The notes under the pieces: model-generated
Seen by the model: the letters and a program-made list of their open reading frames with translations, nothing else
What the model was told of the DNA's origin: nothing
Databases searched by the model: none
Translations under genes and position numbers: made by a program
From: Aspidiotus rigidus
Lineage: Eukaryota > Arthropoda > Insecta > Hemiptera > Diaspididae
Direction: 5' to 3'
NCBI GenBank assembly: GCA_035079385.1
Contig: JAVHKY010000030.1
Span: 4,751,001 to 4,815,000 of the forward strand
Length of the DNA: 64,000 nucleotides
Shown: positions 11,500 through 23,902 of the stretch, piece by piece
Layout of the letters: every line of letters starts with the position of its first letter
How positions within the stretch are numbered: position 1 is the first letter of the stretch

Positions 11500-14400
11500 G
11501 GCCATACTTTCAAGCTGACACTGGGCTCCTGCTTCTGCCTTTCTACTCTTAATGTTCGAATCAGTCACCCAAATTCAAATTTAGTAAAAGTCCAAAACCA
11601 TAATTTCCTGTAGGTTCAACTAGAGCCGTATAAATACGAGTCAGGACATATTGTTATGTCATCATTTATCCCTACAGTCTCCTATCGAGGGGAGAAATAT
11701 GTACCATTGACAAAACTATTTTGATAACGCTGAGTTTCGTATTTTACTTCGACACTTAGTCTAGTTGTCCTCTTATTACAAATAAAGTGTTATGTCAGTC
11801 ACTGGAGCGGGGAAGTCAGAACATAAATGATGACGTAACGAGTTCCGTAAGGCTTCAGCTGACCTGATTTTTACATCGTGTTAATGCTAATTTGCGCTAG
11901 TCAGCGCTAGTATCGCGCACAACTAATCGAAGATATGGTGGGTGGAAGTTTTTTTACGTTTTACGAACTTTGTTCTCTTGATATTTCCGCTAAATGGCTT
12001 CGTTCTCGACTTACTTTTTAGTTCATTCAGAAAACATTTGAATCGGAAAATCGTTTTGATTTCATTTTCACCGGGATTAGCGGGTGATTATGACCCAAAA
12101 GATGAATAACCGCGATGTTGCCGTGCAAATAATGTTTAACGAACATGCACAGTTTGTTTTTTGGTGAAAAGACAAGATTGTTTCCTAGCCGTGGGTAAAC
12201 AGTCTACCCGAAACTAAAATTTGCACGTTCTCATTTAAAATACTATAATCAAGAGAATTATTGTTGACCTAGCTCTGAGATGAGATCGCTCCAACTCAAT
12301 CATAAGTTGAAAATTGGTCGATTGGTACTCTCAATCAAGTACAAAATGATGACAAATTGAAATCAAAATAATCGAATGGTCGAACTGTGTAACTTTCAAC
12401 GAAGAATTATCTTCGTTCTCAGTCGTATCTTTCGTGGATACTGGTGTAGTGGCGCCGTTATCGGACTTTATTGATATGGAGAAGAGAGTGAACGTGGTCA
12501 TTTACAAAGTCATCAATCATGGATAGGGTTTTGTGGATATAAACTTATAATATGTATATAAGTTTTCAACCAATGGGTAGCACCCGTATAGGTCTAATTT
12601 TTTGTCAATGCCATCTCGAATGACCTAAAAATTATAATTCATAGCGGTAGAACGGTGATCTCTTTCGTCTAGATATATATATGAGAAAGGATTACATCTT
12701 AGAATTTAACATTCTGTCATTGCCTCGCTTGATTAACGATTATATTCGCGCTTAGATATCAAACTCGTTCATTAATCACAGTTCTTGCCGGCTGTATGTA
12801 TATACTAAATTATTGGAATTTCACTCGACTTTACGACGAGGCTTTTATTTTTCTTTCGAAGTTCTCCCACTCTCATTTCATCCTGTCTTGCGTCTGGATT
12901 CTGCTGGTGATAGTTTGTAACTTTTACGGTATTATACAATTCAGCGTATAGTTTTATGGTATACGTTATCCATTCGGAATTCTCTTTCATTATTCTTGGG
13001 GAGGCGCGCAAAACAAACATACGGGTATTTTTATGTTCAAATCTCATTAATAAATTTCAAATCTTAACATTGGGATTTTATCTGTTTTTCATTCTCGCGT
13101 ATCGTCATTTCGTATAGTCGGATGCAAAGCGTAAAAACAATAGACATATTCTTCACTATATATATGTTTTACCAATTTTCGGTCGTATAATTACAATTTT
13201 CAATTTGTCGACCCGAGCAAAATTCTCATTTCGATTTAGACGATTCTTCGCGAAAAATTTTCTTCCCCCGTCGATGCGATATCACTCGCAGTATTCATTA
13301 GAATAAACTGTATTTCCTTATGGGATTATTTTTTCTGACGAACGCGCGCCGTAATTCCGTCTTCCATCATTCTTGTCAGCATCAACCACTAGTCGGTTAC
13401 ATAAGTTGTTCGAAAATTTTATGGATCGTTAAAAGCAACGCCCTATATTTTATACCTTATACCGTCTACATTATCGTCCGTAGACTTTGTAGACCATTTT
13501 CCATCATCAAGGAGGTAAACAATGCGTATATACTGCTCCAGCAGAGCATGGAGCCCCGACGAGTTTGTTTAGTTTTTTTTTTTTCTTTTTGTGAACAAGT
13601 TTGAATGGAAATTTCCTAAGAAAACGTTTCAAATTGTAACGTCGTCGCAGAGATTGCAAACTAAAAAAAAAATGACGTGATTCTGACGTTGTTAGAAATG
13701 CAACACGATTCAGTTAGTGTATAGGTCTGAAGGTAATTTTACGCGCTCTTTTCAGCAACGAAAAGGCGAAAAAAGAAACAAAGTGCTTCTAGAGTACAGT
13801 AATTAAACCTGTGTAAGGGTGTATTATACTCAGTCAAAAAAACATCGTGCTGTATCTTGCTGAGAGTAAAACAATTAAAATCAACGTTCATGTAAAACTT
13901 TTCTCGACAATATTACGAGCGAGGAGACAAGGACATTTTCTCTTGCTTTCTTAGTTTATGTACGTATGTTTGAATTGTACGCTATCGTTTATAGCTTGAT
14001 CGTTTTTTACAAACGACTTCTCATCTATATTACAGAATATTACTATCCAATGAGAGCAAAAACTAATAAATGAATTCCAATTAAGTTACCTCGGACGAAT
14101 ATTTTACTCGAAACAAACAGACACGCTTTTCGTCGTGTACATAAGTAAAGGTAAAAATCTTCGCTGTAAAAAAGTCGCCAAATAAGAGTGACAAACGCGG
14201 ATACCTATTCTGTGTACTAAACGCACCCTTTGAAATGCTAAGGTTTTCAAAAGCTGTACAAATGATGGCGAATTTTTTTATGTTCGTTCTACAAAAAAGA
14301 CTCGAAAAAAATGTACCGTATTACACGACGAATATCTGCCGCGAATATACAGTACATGAATAATTTCTGATAGCTTATCTCCCATTGTCCGGCAAACGAC

Positions 14401-14950
14401 TACGATTCAAATATACTCTTTCTCGATGAGATGATCTTTTTGACGTCGTAAGTCATCCTCGGATTTAATGGTTTTAGCAGAGCGATTCGCATGAATCAAA
14501 ACATTACCGGCTGACGTGCGTATCCAATAAAGAAAAAAAAAATCGATTTCAATTCGTTACTATCGTTTTAAGACCGCAGATGATGGGTAAAATGTTATAC
14601 GAAATACTTCTCGTTTATTTCCTGGTCCGAACAAATTAGAGGAGAAGAATGATGAACGATTTACTATACTTTCTGGCGTGCCGCTAAAGTTCGCAAAAGT
14701 CTAATCTGCGGATTTTTGTTTCGCTTATCATTTTGCTTCATTGATATCTTCTTCTATTGTTATAGTCGTCCAATGATATGAACAACTTGTTTTTTTATTT
14801 TTTTTTTATTATTATTAAAATAGAGTATTTATTGGAACTGTATTTTTTGATACATTATTTTACCACAAGTTGAAGTCTAGAAGTTATGACGCGGCATATC
14901 ATTATTTACAAATCAATAACATTATCTTGATATTACTAGTGTGGTCTCTG
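11500..14950. other. Intergenic, no supported gene
   Basis: No frame longer than about 95 codons and none with a recognisable domain. No tandem repeat or long inverted repeat was noticed. Confidence 0.5.
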
Positions 14951-14956
14951 CTAATA

Positions 14957-16145
14957 TTATGGTAGATTTAGTCTAGCTGGTGTTTTCGACAAAGACGGCG
15001 GGTATTGTTGGAGTCGTCTAATATAAAAAAGGGTGGGAATGATACCGATGGATGAAGCGTCTGCTCTCTGGTGGATGATCGTACTGACAGGATCTATTGC
15101 CAAGTATTGAAGCGGTTGGTCATTGGAGACAAACCTAGGGTCTCGTGTGATGATACACATGTATTCGTTTTAGACTTGGCCCCAGTCCTCCACATGTCTG
15201 CTTTAAAAGTCCTCGCTGGGCGAAAGATAGAGGTATAGATGAGCTTCTTGTTCTTGAGAATGATTGGTGATTTTCTACCATGAACCAGTTAAAGGTCCAT
15301 CATTTGGCGCTTTCTCTTAATTTCTTGCCAGTCAAGTTCCCAATCAAAATAAATCCCCAGATATCGAGCTGAATTTGCGACTGAGATGGGCTTACCATCC
15401 AACAGTTCACAGTGTTGGATTGTGTCCAACTATCCATGAGGACGGACGTAAAGCAAAATCGAGACGGTCGTTTGGCACAATTTCCCAATCTTATGGCTAT
15501 TTTGACATTTTGGTAATGGCGTTTTGTAGGGATGAAACTGCATTGTCGTAGTTTTGACTTTGAGTCGTGATTTCTGCATCATCGGCAAAGAAATATGTGT
15601 TTGATTCAGGGGTCTGCGGGGTGTCCATGATGAATAAAAGATACAAAATTGGACGAAGGGTCAAACCATGTGGTACTCCGACTCAAATTTCTATGTGACG
15701 AGAAGTTGAAAATTAATATTGGACGTACAGAAACGTCGATCATTGAGATAGGATTATAGCAGTTTGCAGAAACCTGGGGTTTCAGGTGTTGATTGAACTC
15801 GCATGAATTAGCCCTGCACGCCAAACCTTGTCAAAAGCTGTACTTACATCCAGGTTGATTGGACCAGGCGATGAATCTGCTCTATCACAGCGTGCTTTTC
15901 GCGAAAGCCAAACTACCGGGAGATTTTGCTTATTGACGATTGCGTGGAGTCGTTGCTGGATAACTTTTTCAAAGACCTTGGCTGGAATTGGTAGCAATGA
16001 GATCGGCCAGTAGGATTCTGGCTCTTCGGCTAACTTGATTGGCTCAAGGATGACAATCATCCTGGCAATCTTCCTTCAGCGAGGAACGTATCTCAATCGT
16101 ATGGAGGGGTTAATGAGCGTGGTGAGGTATACAATACTCTTTTGA
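14957..16145 (-). pseudogene. Jockey-like LINE 1, reverse transcriptase core and C-terminal part
   Basis: Minus-strand frames read through a non-LTR RT: R-Y-V-P ... I-V-I-L-E-P-I-K then Y-W-P-I-S-L-L-P (usual Y-R-P-I-S-L-L) at about 15990-16110; D-V-S-T-A-F-D-K-V-W near 15840; G-V-P-H-G-L-T-L-R-P (usual G-V-P-Q-G-S) near 15660; the catalytic F-F-A-D-D-A at about 15575-15592; and R-Y-L-G-I-Y-F-D-W-E-L-D-W near 15340. Several frameshifts and stops break it. The upstream part of the same protein is at 16743-16885, cut off by an insertion. It resembles the second copy at 55.2-56.4 kb. Confidence 0.85.
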
Positions 16146-16742
16146 CAGTGGAACTGTTCTATAGGTTTTTTTGGGGGGAAAATTTGCCGTCCGGCGAAAA
16201 TGTACTTAGAAAAATTTTACTTTCTTTCTTGAGCTATGTATGACAGGAGGAGAATTATAAGAGGCGGACTTGAATTTATTTATTTATTTAATTAATTTAT
16301 TACCTAATTAATTTAGTTTCTTTCTTTCTTTATATGATAGGGAGGATTTGAAAAATTTTACATTCTTGTTATAATATATGATAGGAAATTGTGTAAAATT
16401 GGTGTTTTCTCAATTCAGTACTACACTACCGTACAGGTCGAATTGATATTGTAGTACGTTTTTTTAATAGTAGTTTCCTCAATAAGCTTATAAATCTCAT
16501 TACTAAAAGAAATTCGATCCGTAGAACAGGATCCCTGCGTTGCTCGTTCAATATTGTTCAATTCTTACTTGTAAGGTGCACAACTTACACACACGAAAAT
16601 TTTTGTTGAATGAGAGGCGAGAGGGGCAATAAGTGGAGCATATGTCAAATTTATGTACACAGGACATATAACTTTTAAATATAGGCTCTGTTTTCAAAAA
16701 AAATCTAGATAGAAATTAGAAAAATTGCTCTTGTAAATTTTA
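16146..16742. mobile_element. Insertion inside Jockey-like LINE 1
   Basis: In the related copy near 56.3 kb the protein runs from M-L-R-E straight into V-Y-L-T. Here the two halves are separated by about 600 bp. The insert contains a TTTTTTGG...AAATTTGCCGTCCGGC stretch and GAGCTATGTATGACAGGAGG, both recurring (in part reverse-complemented) in the tandem repeats at 32.65-33.75 kb. It is therefore probably a dispersed non-coding repeat. No coding capacity was seen, and the target duplication is unclear. Confidence 0.55.
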
Positions 16743-16885
16743 TGTGTGGCGTGTTTTGCAAGTTCGCGAAGCATGACTCGAGTCCACTGGTCGTGACCCT
16801 CTGCTTTCCGCATTTGAAGCCCGTCTACGATTCTAGCAACCTCGAGGGGAGATGTATGTTTGTGGAAACTTTTATTGGTAAACAC
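16743..16885 (-). pseudogene. Jockey-like LINE 1, pre-RT segment
   Basis: The minus-strand frame reads T-S-P-L-E-V-A-R-I-V, then R-K-A-E-G-H-D-Q (usual K-A-P-G-x-D), then M-L-R-E-L-A, the segment just before the RT palm in Jockey-clade ORF2. It belongs with 14957-16145. Confidence 0.75.
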
Positions 16886-17079
16886 GACCGGGTTTTGCGT
16901 CGGCTAAGAGTACTAACTGAAAATACATGCGGTCACTAAACGTGCGACGAGAGGAGAAAATGAAGCAGTAAAAGGAAGAGAAGAAGATGTAGGAGAAAAG
17001 AAGTCATCAGGCGGAGTATGGTTGTGCATGGTGACTGGTGAGAGATGAAAGGGTTCATGAAATCGCGCGAGTATCGTTC

Positions 17080-17450
17080 AGAAGAGAATCGCCTGAACGA
17101 GAGAGCGCGGCAATTATTTCAACTTCTTCTAGCCTATTAAAGAGTTGGCCTTCAGTCGTTTTATGAATGAGTTTGAAGGTAACGTGATCAAAACTATGGT
17201 TTTTCTCGATGCAGTACTTCGCGATGGCGGATTTTTTCGAATGATGGTGACGGAAAGTAGAAAGGTGTTTATCAGAGCGTTCTTTAAGGGAATTACCAGT
17301 CCGGCCGATATAAACCGCCGAACAATTAGGTGATGTTGGTGCAAAGGGCGCGATAGGGACAGCACTGGTCGTTCAGGCAGGATAAGAGGCGTAAGATCAG
17401 AAGAGAATAGAACACGCACTGGAACTCGTGGAGTCCGAGAATGCGGGCTA
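17080..17450 (-). pseudogene. Penelope-like element 2, GIY-YIG endonuclease fragment
   Basis: Minus-strand reading gives C-S-A-V-Y-I-G-R-T-G-N-S-L-K-E-R-S-D-K-H, the start of a GIY-YIG nuclease. A plausible C-terminal remainder follows (H-S-K-K-S-A-I-A-K-Y-C, then N-H-S-F-D). No RT part is next to it. It is more intact than the nuclease of element 1 over this stretch, suggesting a different subfamily or a younger insertion. Confidence 0.75.
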
Positions 17451-20400
17451 TTTTACGTATAAGAATGATGGCCGAGGAAAGGCGAACGAACCCGTTCTTC
17501 TTTAAATGAAAATGAAAAATTGGACGAATGAAATAATTATGATTTTCGGTTGACTAGTTGAAATGGCGTAATTTCTCGTGCCACCACTTTTGTTCTGAGA
17601 ATTGTGAGGGTGATCAAAAATAAATTTTCCTATATTTGCAAGAGTGTGAGCGAGAATTTTTCCTTAGAAGAAGGCGCTGAACCCCGGAAGAATGGTGTAA
17701 ACATTTCCGCCCCCGGATTGTCAAGTATAGTTCTTTTTTTTTTCTTTTAATAAGAGATGAGTGAACAAAAGTCAACAATTTTTAATTTTCTGCAGATTAC
17801 GAGATCAGTCAGAATAATTTGTTTTCGTATAGTCAAACCGAAAATTCAACTTCACCCGAATAGTGGACGATTACACATTTCAGCTTTGAAACGGACTTTT
17901 TTCATTACGCTTCGGGATGGTAGTCGGTTTTTCTGGCTCCATCGTGGCTTGATTTACTATCGCGGAAATAATTTTTAATAATGAAAATTAGTTGCCGCAG
18001 CATCTAACTCGTTTGTATCGCAGGCGGTTGCTTAATATAGCCGATTTCATCATTATAAACTGCTGAAAACGCGAGTAAGCGATACTTTTTTCTCTCTTTT
18101 CCTATCAGTTTCATCATTTCCAAACAGCTGTTCTGTCTCTTTCTTTCGCCTCTCTTCGCGTGCCCCAAAATCTCTCGTTGTCTTTTTTGGAAATTTCTCT
18201 TTCTTCATTTTCCATTATCATTATCGTGATTATTATCTTGAGGAGACACAAATGTTCCTAGCGTCATAAAACGTGTACGAAATGCTGTCTCGGTATAAAG
18301 TTCGTAATATTTCAGTCAGATATTCGGGTATGTTTATCTTTTTTATGGGAATAAAACAATCAACTTTTAAAGCTAGACCATAGACGAGAAGCGCAAAAAA
18401 TGTTCCCAAGTATCCCATCGCGCTCATTATTATCATACCCCCGGTTAATACTTTTTCCTACCTCAATGGGCGTCCACTTTAATAATAATCATCATAGTAA
18501 TACATGACTGAAAAAAATTTAAAAGACTGAAATAAGTTTCGATTCAGAAAATTGGAAAGAATATCGCTTGACCAGCGGGACAAGAAATCTATTATTTTGT
18601 TGAACAAATTCTGTAATACCTAAAAGTTTTTTGGCCTAAAGGGACGAACGGCACCGACATTCTGTAACGCGAAACTTACGTTTTTCACGTGACGTTTTCC
18701 TCCCATTAGCTGAATTACAATCATTTTTTATGACTTTGTCGGTCGTATTCTGAAATTATTTAGGCGGTGGAGACGATAAAAAAATTTAATGACGTTTTCT
18801 GGGAGAAACGGACTAAAATCAAAGTTACCAATCATTTAGTACCCTTAATACTCTCTTTTGCGTCATCTGCAACAGTGATCAGACGTCGACATATTTTAGA
18901 AGATATTTTTTTACAAAACGTTGAACCCATGCTTGAGCCAAACATTCTTGACGTTGAATGAAAAACTGTTATAGCGTAGACTAATTAGGTATTAAAGACT
19001 GTCAATGATATTGAAATATGCGGAAAAATTCTTATCGAGAACAGATTCAGTGTATAAAGAACGGTGGTCATAGAAACGAAAGTATCCTGTTGATGTTTCT
19101 TCTAGAAAAATTGTACGTGATAAATACATTATGAAGAAAGAAAATTATGAAAATGAGTGGCAATGGTATTCTAGTAACTATAATGACACAATTCATAATA
19201 TTCAGTTGCAAATTCTCAGCTTCAGCTAGGAAAGCTCTCATGTACCAAATAAAAATAAAGGAAATCAATTTTTATGATATTTCAGTCTACAGTATCAATT
19301 TATTAATACTTTTCAGGTTTATCTGAAAAATTCACAATTATCTCTCTTTATAGTTTTTTATGAAGTAGAATGTTCATAGAAAATTTAAACAGAAAAGCAC
19401 CCGTTTTGTCAGGGGTAGCAAATTGTTTTTGTAGCAAAATTTGAGACTTGAAGGTGTTTTGGTGGAGCGAGACCAGAGTTTTCCATTTAGAGCCGTTTGT
19501 TCCGTTCCAAAACCGGTTTATTCTGCTCCATCTGCGCTGGCACAAGTCGCACATAATTTTGTTCGCGCACTAGCAGTTTTTGCATACCTGTAGAACAGTG
19601 TTACAGAATACTGTTTGGGCACTCTGACGTAGATGTACAGAAGTGTGTTCGAGTGTTTTTGCTGTAAGCTCCTGTGAAACAGAAAAACTGTTGACTGCAC
19701 TACAGTCGTACAGTAGCTTCTGATTTAAGTACCTACCTATCGAACCTGAGAATTTGAAATCATTGTGCGAGAGGCACGAGGATAATTAATAAAATGTTGG
19801 CTACGATTGAAGATGATGGAAAAATCCTCGAATTTCTGATGATTTTTCAAAGTTACGTTATTTTTCTGTTGGAATATTTCAAAAAATCGGCTTTCCTGTG
19901 CAAGTTACTGTTCTATGCATGTTCCGGCCTGTTCATATAATTATTAGTGTTCTAAATTTTGATTGTTTTGCGCTGTCTGAAAATTAGATCAAATGTTATT
20001 CCGCTACAATTCATTAATGGCTTTTTTCAAGGTCGATCACCTTGAATTAGAAGGATTGTCAATAGTGAATTTTTCGTAGTTTAATTACCACGATTTTTTT
20101 TCGATTAGATCTGAGAAAGAATTCAAGAGTATCGGGTAGCTTTTTCACAGTTTTAACGATGTGCTTACTCACTGATACGTCGCTTGCCTTGAATTTCGTA
20201 TTTTACCCCTTCGCACGTATTTTTGTAATTAACGCGCTTTTTCCAGATGTGTCCAAATGGCCGCGCACGATAAAATATTCAACATCAATTTCTAATGATA
20301 TTCGGTAGTAAATTGTTATCGTTATTCGATTTAATGTATCAATTTGTCACTGTAATACCGTTACCGTGTGGGCTCGCTGTAACTCCTGTGAATTCCATCG

Positions 20401-20925
20401 GCGCGTACAAATTTTGGGTTATTAGTAAGTTTCAACTTTCGCTGAAATTTGTCGTTTATATAAATATCTCGACATTTGTATACCTAGCTACCGGCACACG
20501 GTATTTAAAACTGGAATGACTCGTGTATATCTTTTGTGAAATCGTTTGATAAAATGTACCCATAATACTTACCATAGGATCATGATTTTCTAGAAACACA
20601 AATATGAGTGTATTAGAAACAGTACAAGACGATACGAAAATACGAAAGCCATTTACCTAAGATCGGGGATGAGAGGAAGTTGATTGAAAATATGGCTTCG
20701 AAGTCGGGAGCGCTGAGAACGAACCAAGATTTTTCAAAAGTAGTTTTTTACAGAATTCTCGGTCTTGAAGATTTGAATGATTTTCTAAAGTAACAATTTA
20801 CGCTTACTAATCTATCAACATCGAGACAGACTTGATATGAAACAACTCGAACTCGAAATCTTAATGGTTGTCACCCTGTGATCCATGAAGTTTTAAACAC
20901 TGTGTTGGTGGTGGGCGTGATGAAG
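17451..20925. other. Intergenic, no supported gene
   Basis: Only short frames without domain signatures. Nothing repetitive was noticed. Confidence 0.5.
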
Positions 20926-20929
20926 GGAG

Positions 20930-21180
20930 TCACCACGCACAGTAAGGTCAGTACTGAAAAATTTTCTAAAAAGTAAGTATAGAACCTAGAGGAAGGCGGA
21001 AGTTGTAACAAATCAGCGAGACAGTCAAGTTCAGAAAGTTGAGGTGCCAATTGTCGATCCATATGGAACTCAAGATTAAAGTAACATAGAAACATCATCC
21101 AGATGGCCTAATATCATCCACGTATCTGACCCAAGTTTGTATTCCCCAAGGAGCATCGCCCTAAAACAGTCCCTCCTCCA
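20930..21180 (-). pseudogene. Penelope-like element 3, RT palm fragment
   Basis: On the minus strand W-V-R-Y-V-D-D-I is encoded at about 21110-21135, an intact Penelope RT catalytic motif. After about 35 codons and a frameshift it is followed by L-N-F-L-N-L-T-V, the counterpart of the conserved F-L-D-x-x-V block. The rest of the element is missing or too diverged. Confidence 0.6.
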
Positions 21181-21847
21181 TTCATGAAAACGTTGACTCA
21201 ACAATACGTGTCTGCATTTGACATTGAAGGGGTTGATTTGAAGCTGTGTGGGAAGTTTGTTGAAAAATTGTCTTTTGAATCTCTGGCATACTATATTTTC
21301 GGTTTTTGTGGTATGTATCCACATGATCCAACAGATCGAGAGAATATTGCAAGAAACAAGGCTAATTTTTTTGAGAAAGAGCTTCTACGTAATAATTACT
21401 GAAATAGCTGATCAAGATGGCATACAAAAATCAGAACACAAAAATACGAAGATTTATTTGGTTTTTGGCTACTTTAGAATAATAATGTATACGTTGCTAT
21501 AGACTTTGAATATAATGGAAGTTTGAAAAAAACAATGAAATTTCGTGATAATAGCCGAAGAAAAAACCGTATTCGGTCAATTTATGATGCGGAAAGAATT
21601 AGGCTATTTTTTACAAACGCGCATTCCAGAATACATGATAAAGAATTCATTCTTGAGTTTTGTTACCCCCATACGTACGTTTTCAAAGAGCGACTAGATT
21701 GAAAAACTTTTTCGACATTCGTAATGTTTTCCGTCCGCGTGCTGTTTTCCTTGTTGAAAATCGTATCCTGAATCTATAGTATCTCTTTTTCTGCTTCAGT
21801 ATTCCAACATCTCACTCGAAAGAAAAGATTTTTTCAGCGTGATGATG

Positions 21848-21866
21848 ATAAAAAAAAAAAAAAAAA
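21848..21866. repeat. Poly-A tract
   Basis: A run of about 17 A residues after a GATGATGAT string. It could mark a retroposon end, but no element was recognised beside it. Confidence 0.8.
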
Positions 21867-22219
21867 GGAAGAAAACATTAAACTTGACCGTTTTATGTTT
21901 TTCCACGGATGTGACCAAAAAAATATAATAAAAATGTGGGTCAAGTTCTATTTTCTTTTACTGCACGCACACTTCAGTCTCACGCATTGAGGTTTATAGA
22001 GAAATTTTGGAACGAATCAATTTTTTCTCAGCAATTTCGGACACTTATCCACCCCGGCAATAATCGGGTAGGTTATCATTCGGTGGTAATTTAAAATACT
22101 CCATCTGAAGACTTCAATGAAGCTCATTTCGGAGCATAATAATATGTATTTCGCAACGTGAGTCATTGTTTCGTTGCGTTATAATTTTTGTTTGTATTTT
22201 AATTTTTTTTTTGGTATTC

Positions 22220-22500
22220 AATTTTGCAAATCTGCTTCACTATCTGCCATACTCACTTCTCTCTTCTCCCCATTTTGGAAATTCCTCCTCTTTTTCGACT
22301 CTCTTTCCTCTCTCCAAGCCTCCAACAATATCGCGTTCAGCGCATTTTCACCTTCCTGCACACCGTAACATCGTCTCTATCTTCAATTGCCTCCCTGTAG
22401 ATTCCTGGTCACATCGGCCTCCTAGAACACGACGTAGTGGAACTAGTATCCAAACATGCCCCGCTGCCCTTGATCTCTGATTCCCCCTCCCTTACCGGCC
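22220..22500 (+). pseudogene. LINE RNase H fragment (I/Jockey type)
   Basis: Plus-strand frames read F-D-S-L-S-S-L-Q-A near 22300 and, after a frameshift, I-P-G-H-I-G-L-L-E-H-D near 22400. These correspond to the S-D-S-x-S-x-L and W-x-P-S/G-H-x-G-I-x-G-N-E blocks of the RNase H domain at the end of LINE ORF2. The copy at 34.15-34.67 kb shares the unusual G-L-L-E variant, so both come from one family. Confidence 0.65.
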
Positions 22501-23900
22501 AATGACTTTAAATTTTACGATCAAGCGCAGTTCGCCATTGGCTGCTTCTTGTAGTGTTGATTCACCGATTCAAAATCTCTAGGACAGTACTGGGAGCAAT
22601 ATGAATCTAGATCGACAGATTCTATGATTCAAAGAAGTTAGAAAACTTGGATAATTAATAAATCAACGGCGACGAAGAATCTCCCTCGTAGTAAATATAT
22701 TGTGAAATATTTTTGTTTAATTCTTCGAATCAAAATGAATTATGTGTACTCGAAATTACCCTAATGCTCGCAATAATCAATCGAAACTACCAAAATATAC
22801 GTCGTTATCCTTGTAAGAAGAGAAGACTTGATACGAAATTAAGATTTTAGACGTACCCATAAGAAAGTTCGGTTTTAACCTATTTTGTGATATGAAATTA
22901 AAAGTACGAAAATTACGGTCCGCAAATTTCCCATGGGGAAAATTAACGCGAAAAATTGCGCATTCCGCTCGTCTCGAATTAATTTATCGACAAAGAAAAA
23001 CAGTATCCTTGCGAAAACTGCTTCCGGCATGAAAAGAAAATTATTCTCTCCCTAGATGTGAATGCGATTATTAAATGCAAAAAATTTCACAATACAGCCT
23101 CTTTTTGGTCGTCTTATCAGTCGCGATCGAATGATAATAAGCTCAACGACGCTCAGCGCGTCATTTTTCTATCACTTGACTTTCATCCGGTGTTGGAGTG
23201 GAAAGTTTGAAAAAAAGAAAAACTTGAATCGATAATCGAAGGTTAGTTAGAGTATCATCTTGATGAAGTGGCCATTATTACTGAGGTTAGCCTTTTTCTA
23301 TTCCCTCGGTCTTCGATGTCGTTATGGTCCCGTTCAAAAGAGGTCAATAATTTTCTTGGAATTTTGATACTTTCGCAGTATATATTCGAACCGCAACAAC
23401 TCGTAACATTTTTTTACGACGCGACTAGACAACTATTCGTACCTTCAAAGCGATCGCCCATCACTTTAATGTAGTGCTGATGTTTCATATCGTCGCGTCG
23501 AAATGTGAAACAAAATTTTATGCCTTTCTGTATATACGGTGTTCGCTTTACATCTGAAACGAACTCGAATGGAACCCCTTAGGGTGCAGGAATATAGCGA
23601 CGGCCTGCTTCTCTATAAAACGGGAAGGAAATCAAACATGACATATGCCGGGATATTTTCGAAGTGCTGTAGCTATACGCTGGTATTTCAATATAGGGAA
23701 GAAGGAGCAATGCAAATTACGTGGTATCGATTGAATTTTGGTGTGTGTAGTTACCTATAAAAAGAATGGTTGACAAATTTACACGAATGCAATAAGTATA
23801 CGAACTTTATCAATAAAATAATAATGATGTCGAGAATCTAACCAGAAAGAAGCAAAATTTCGTTCTTTTGCACACTCTATTGAGATGAGAGGGATATTAG
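22501..23900. other. Intergenic, no supported gene
   Basis: No domain-bearing frame and no obvious repeat was seen. Confidence 0.5.
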
Positions 23901-23902
23901 TA

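Noticed and set aside
21184..21402. 72-codon plus-strand frame with an ATG
   Set aside because: Protein-like composition, but no domain, splice context or paralogue, and it lies next to (antisense to) a Penelope RT fragment.
22166..22480. 104-codon plus-strand frame
   Set aside because: Low-complexity S/F/L-rich frame over a decayed LINE RNase H; the domain motifs lie in neighbouring frames.
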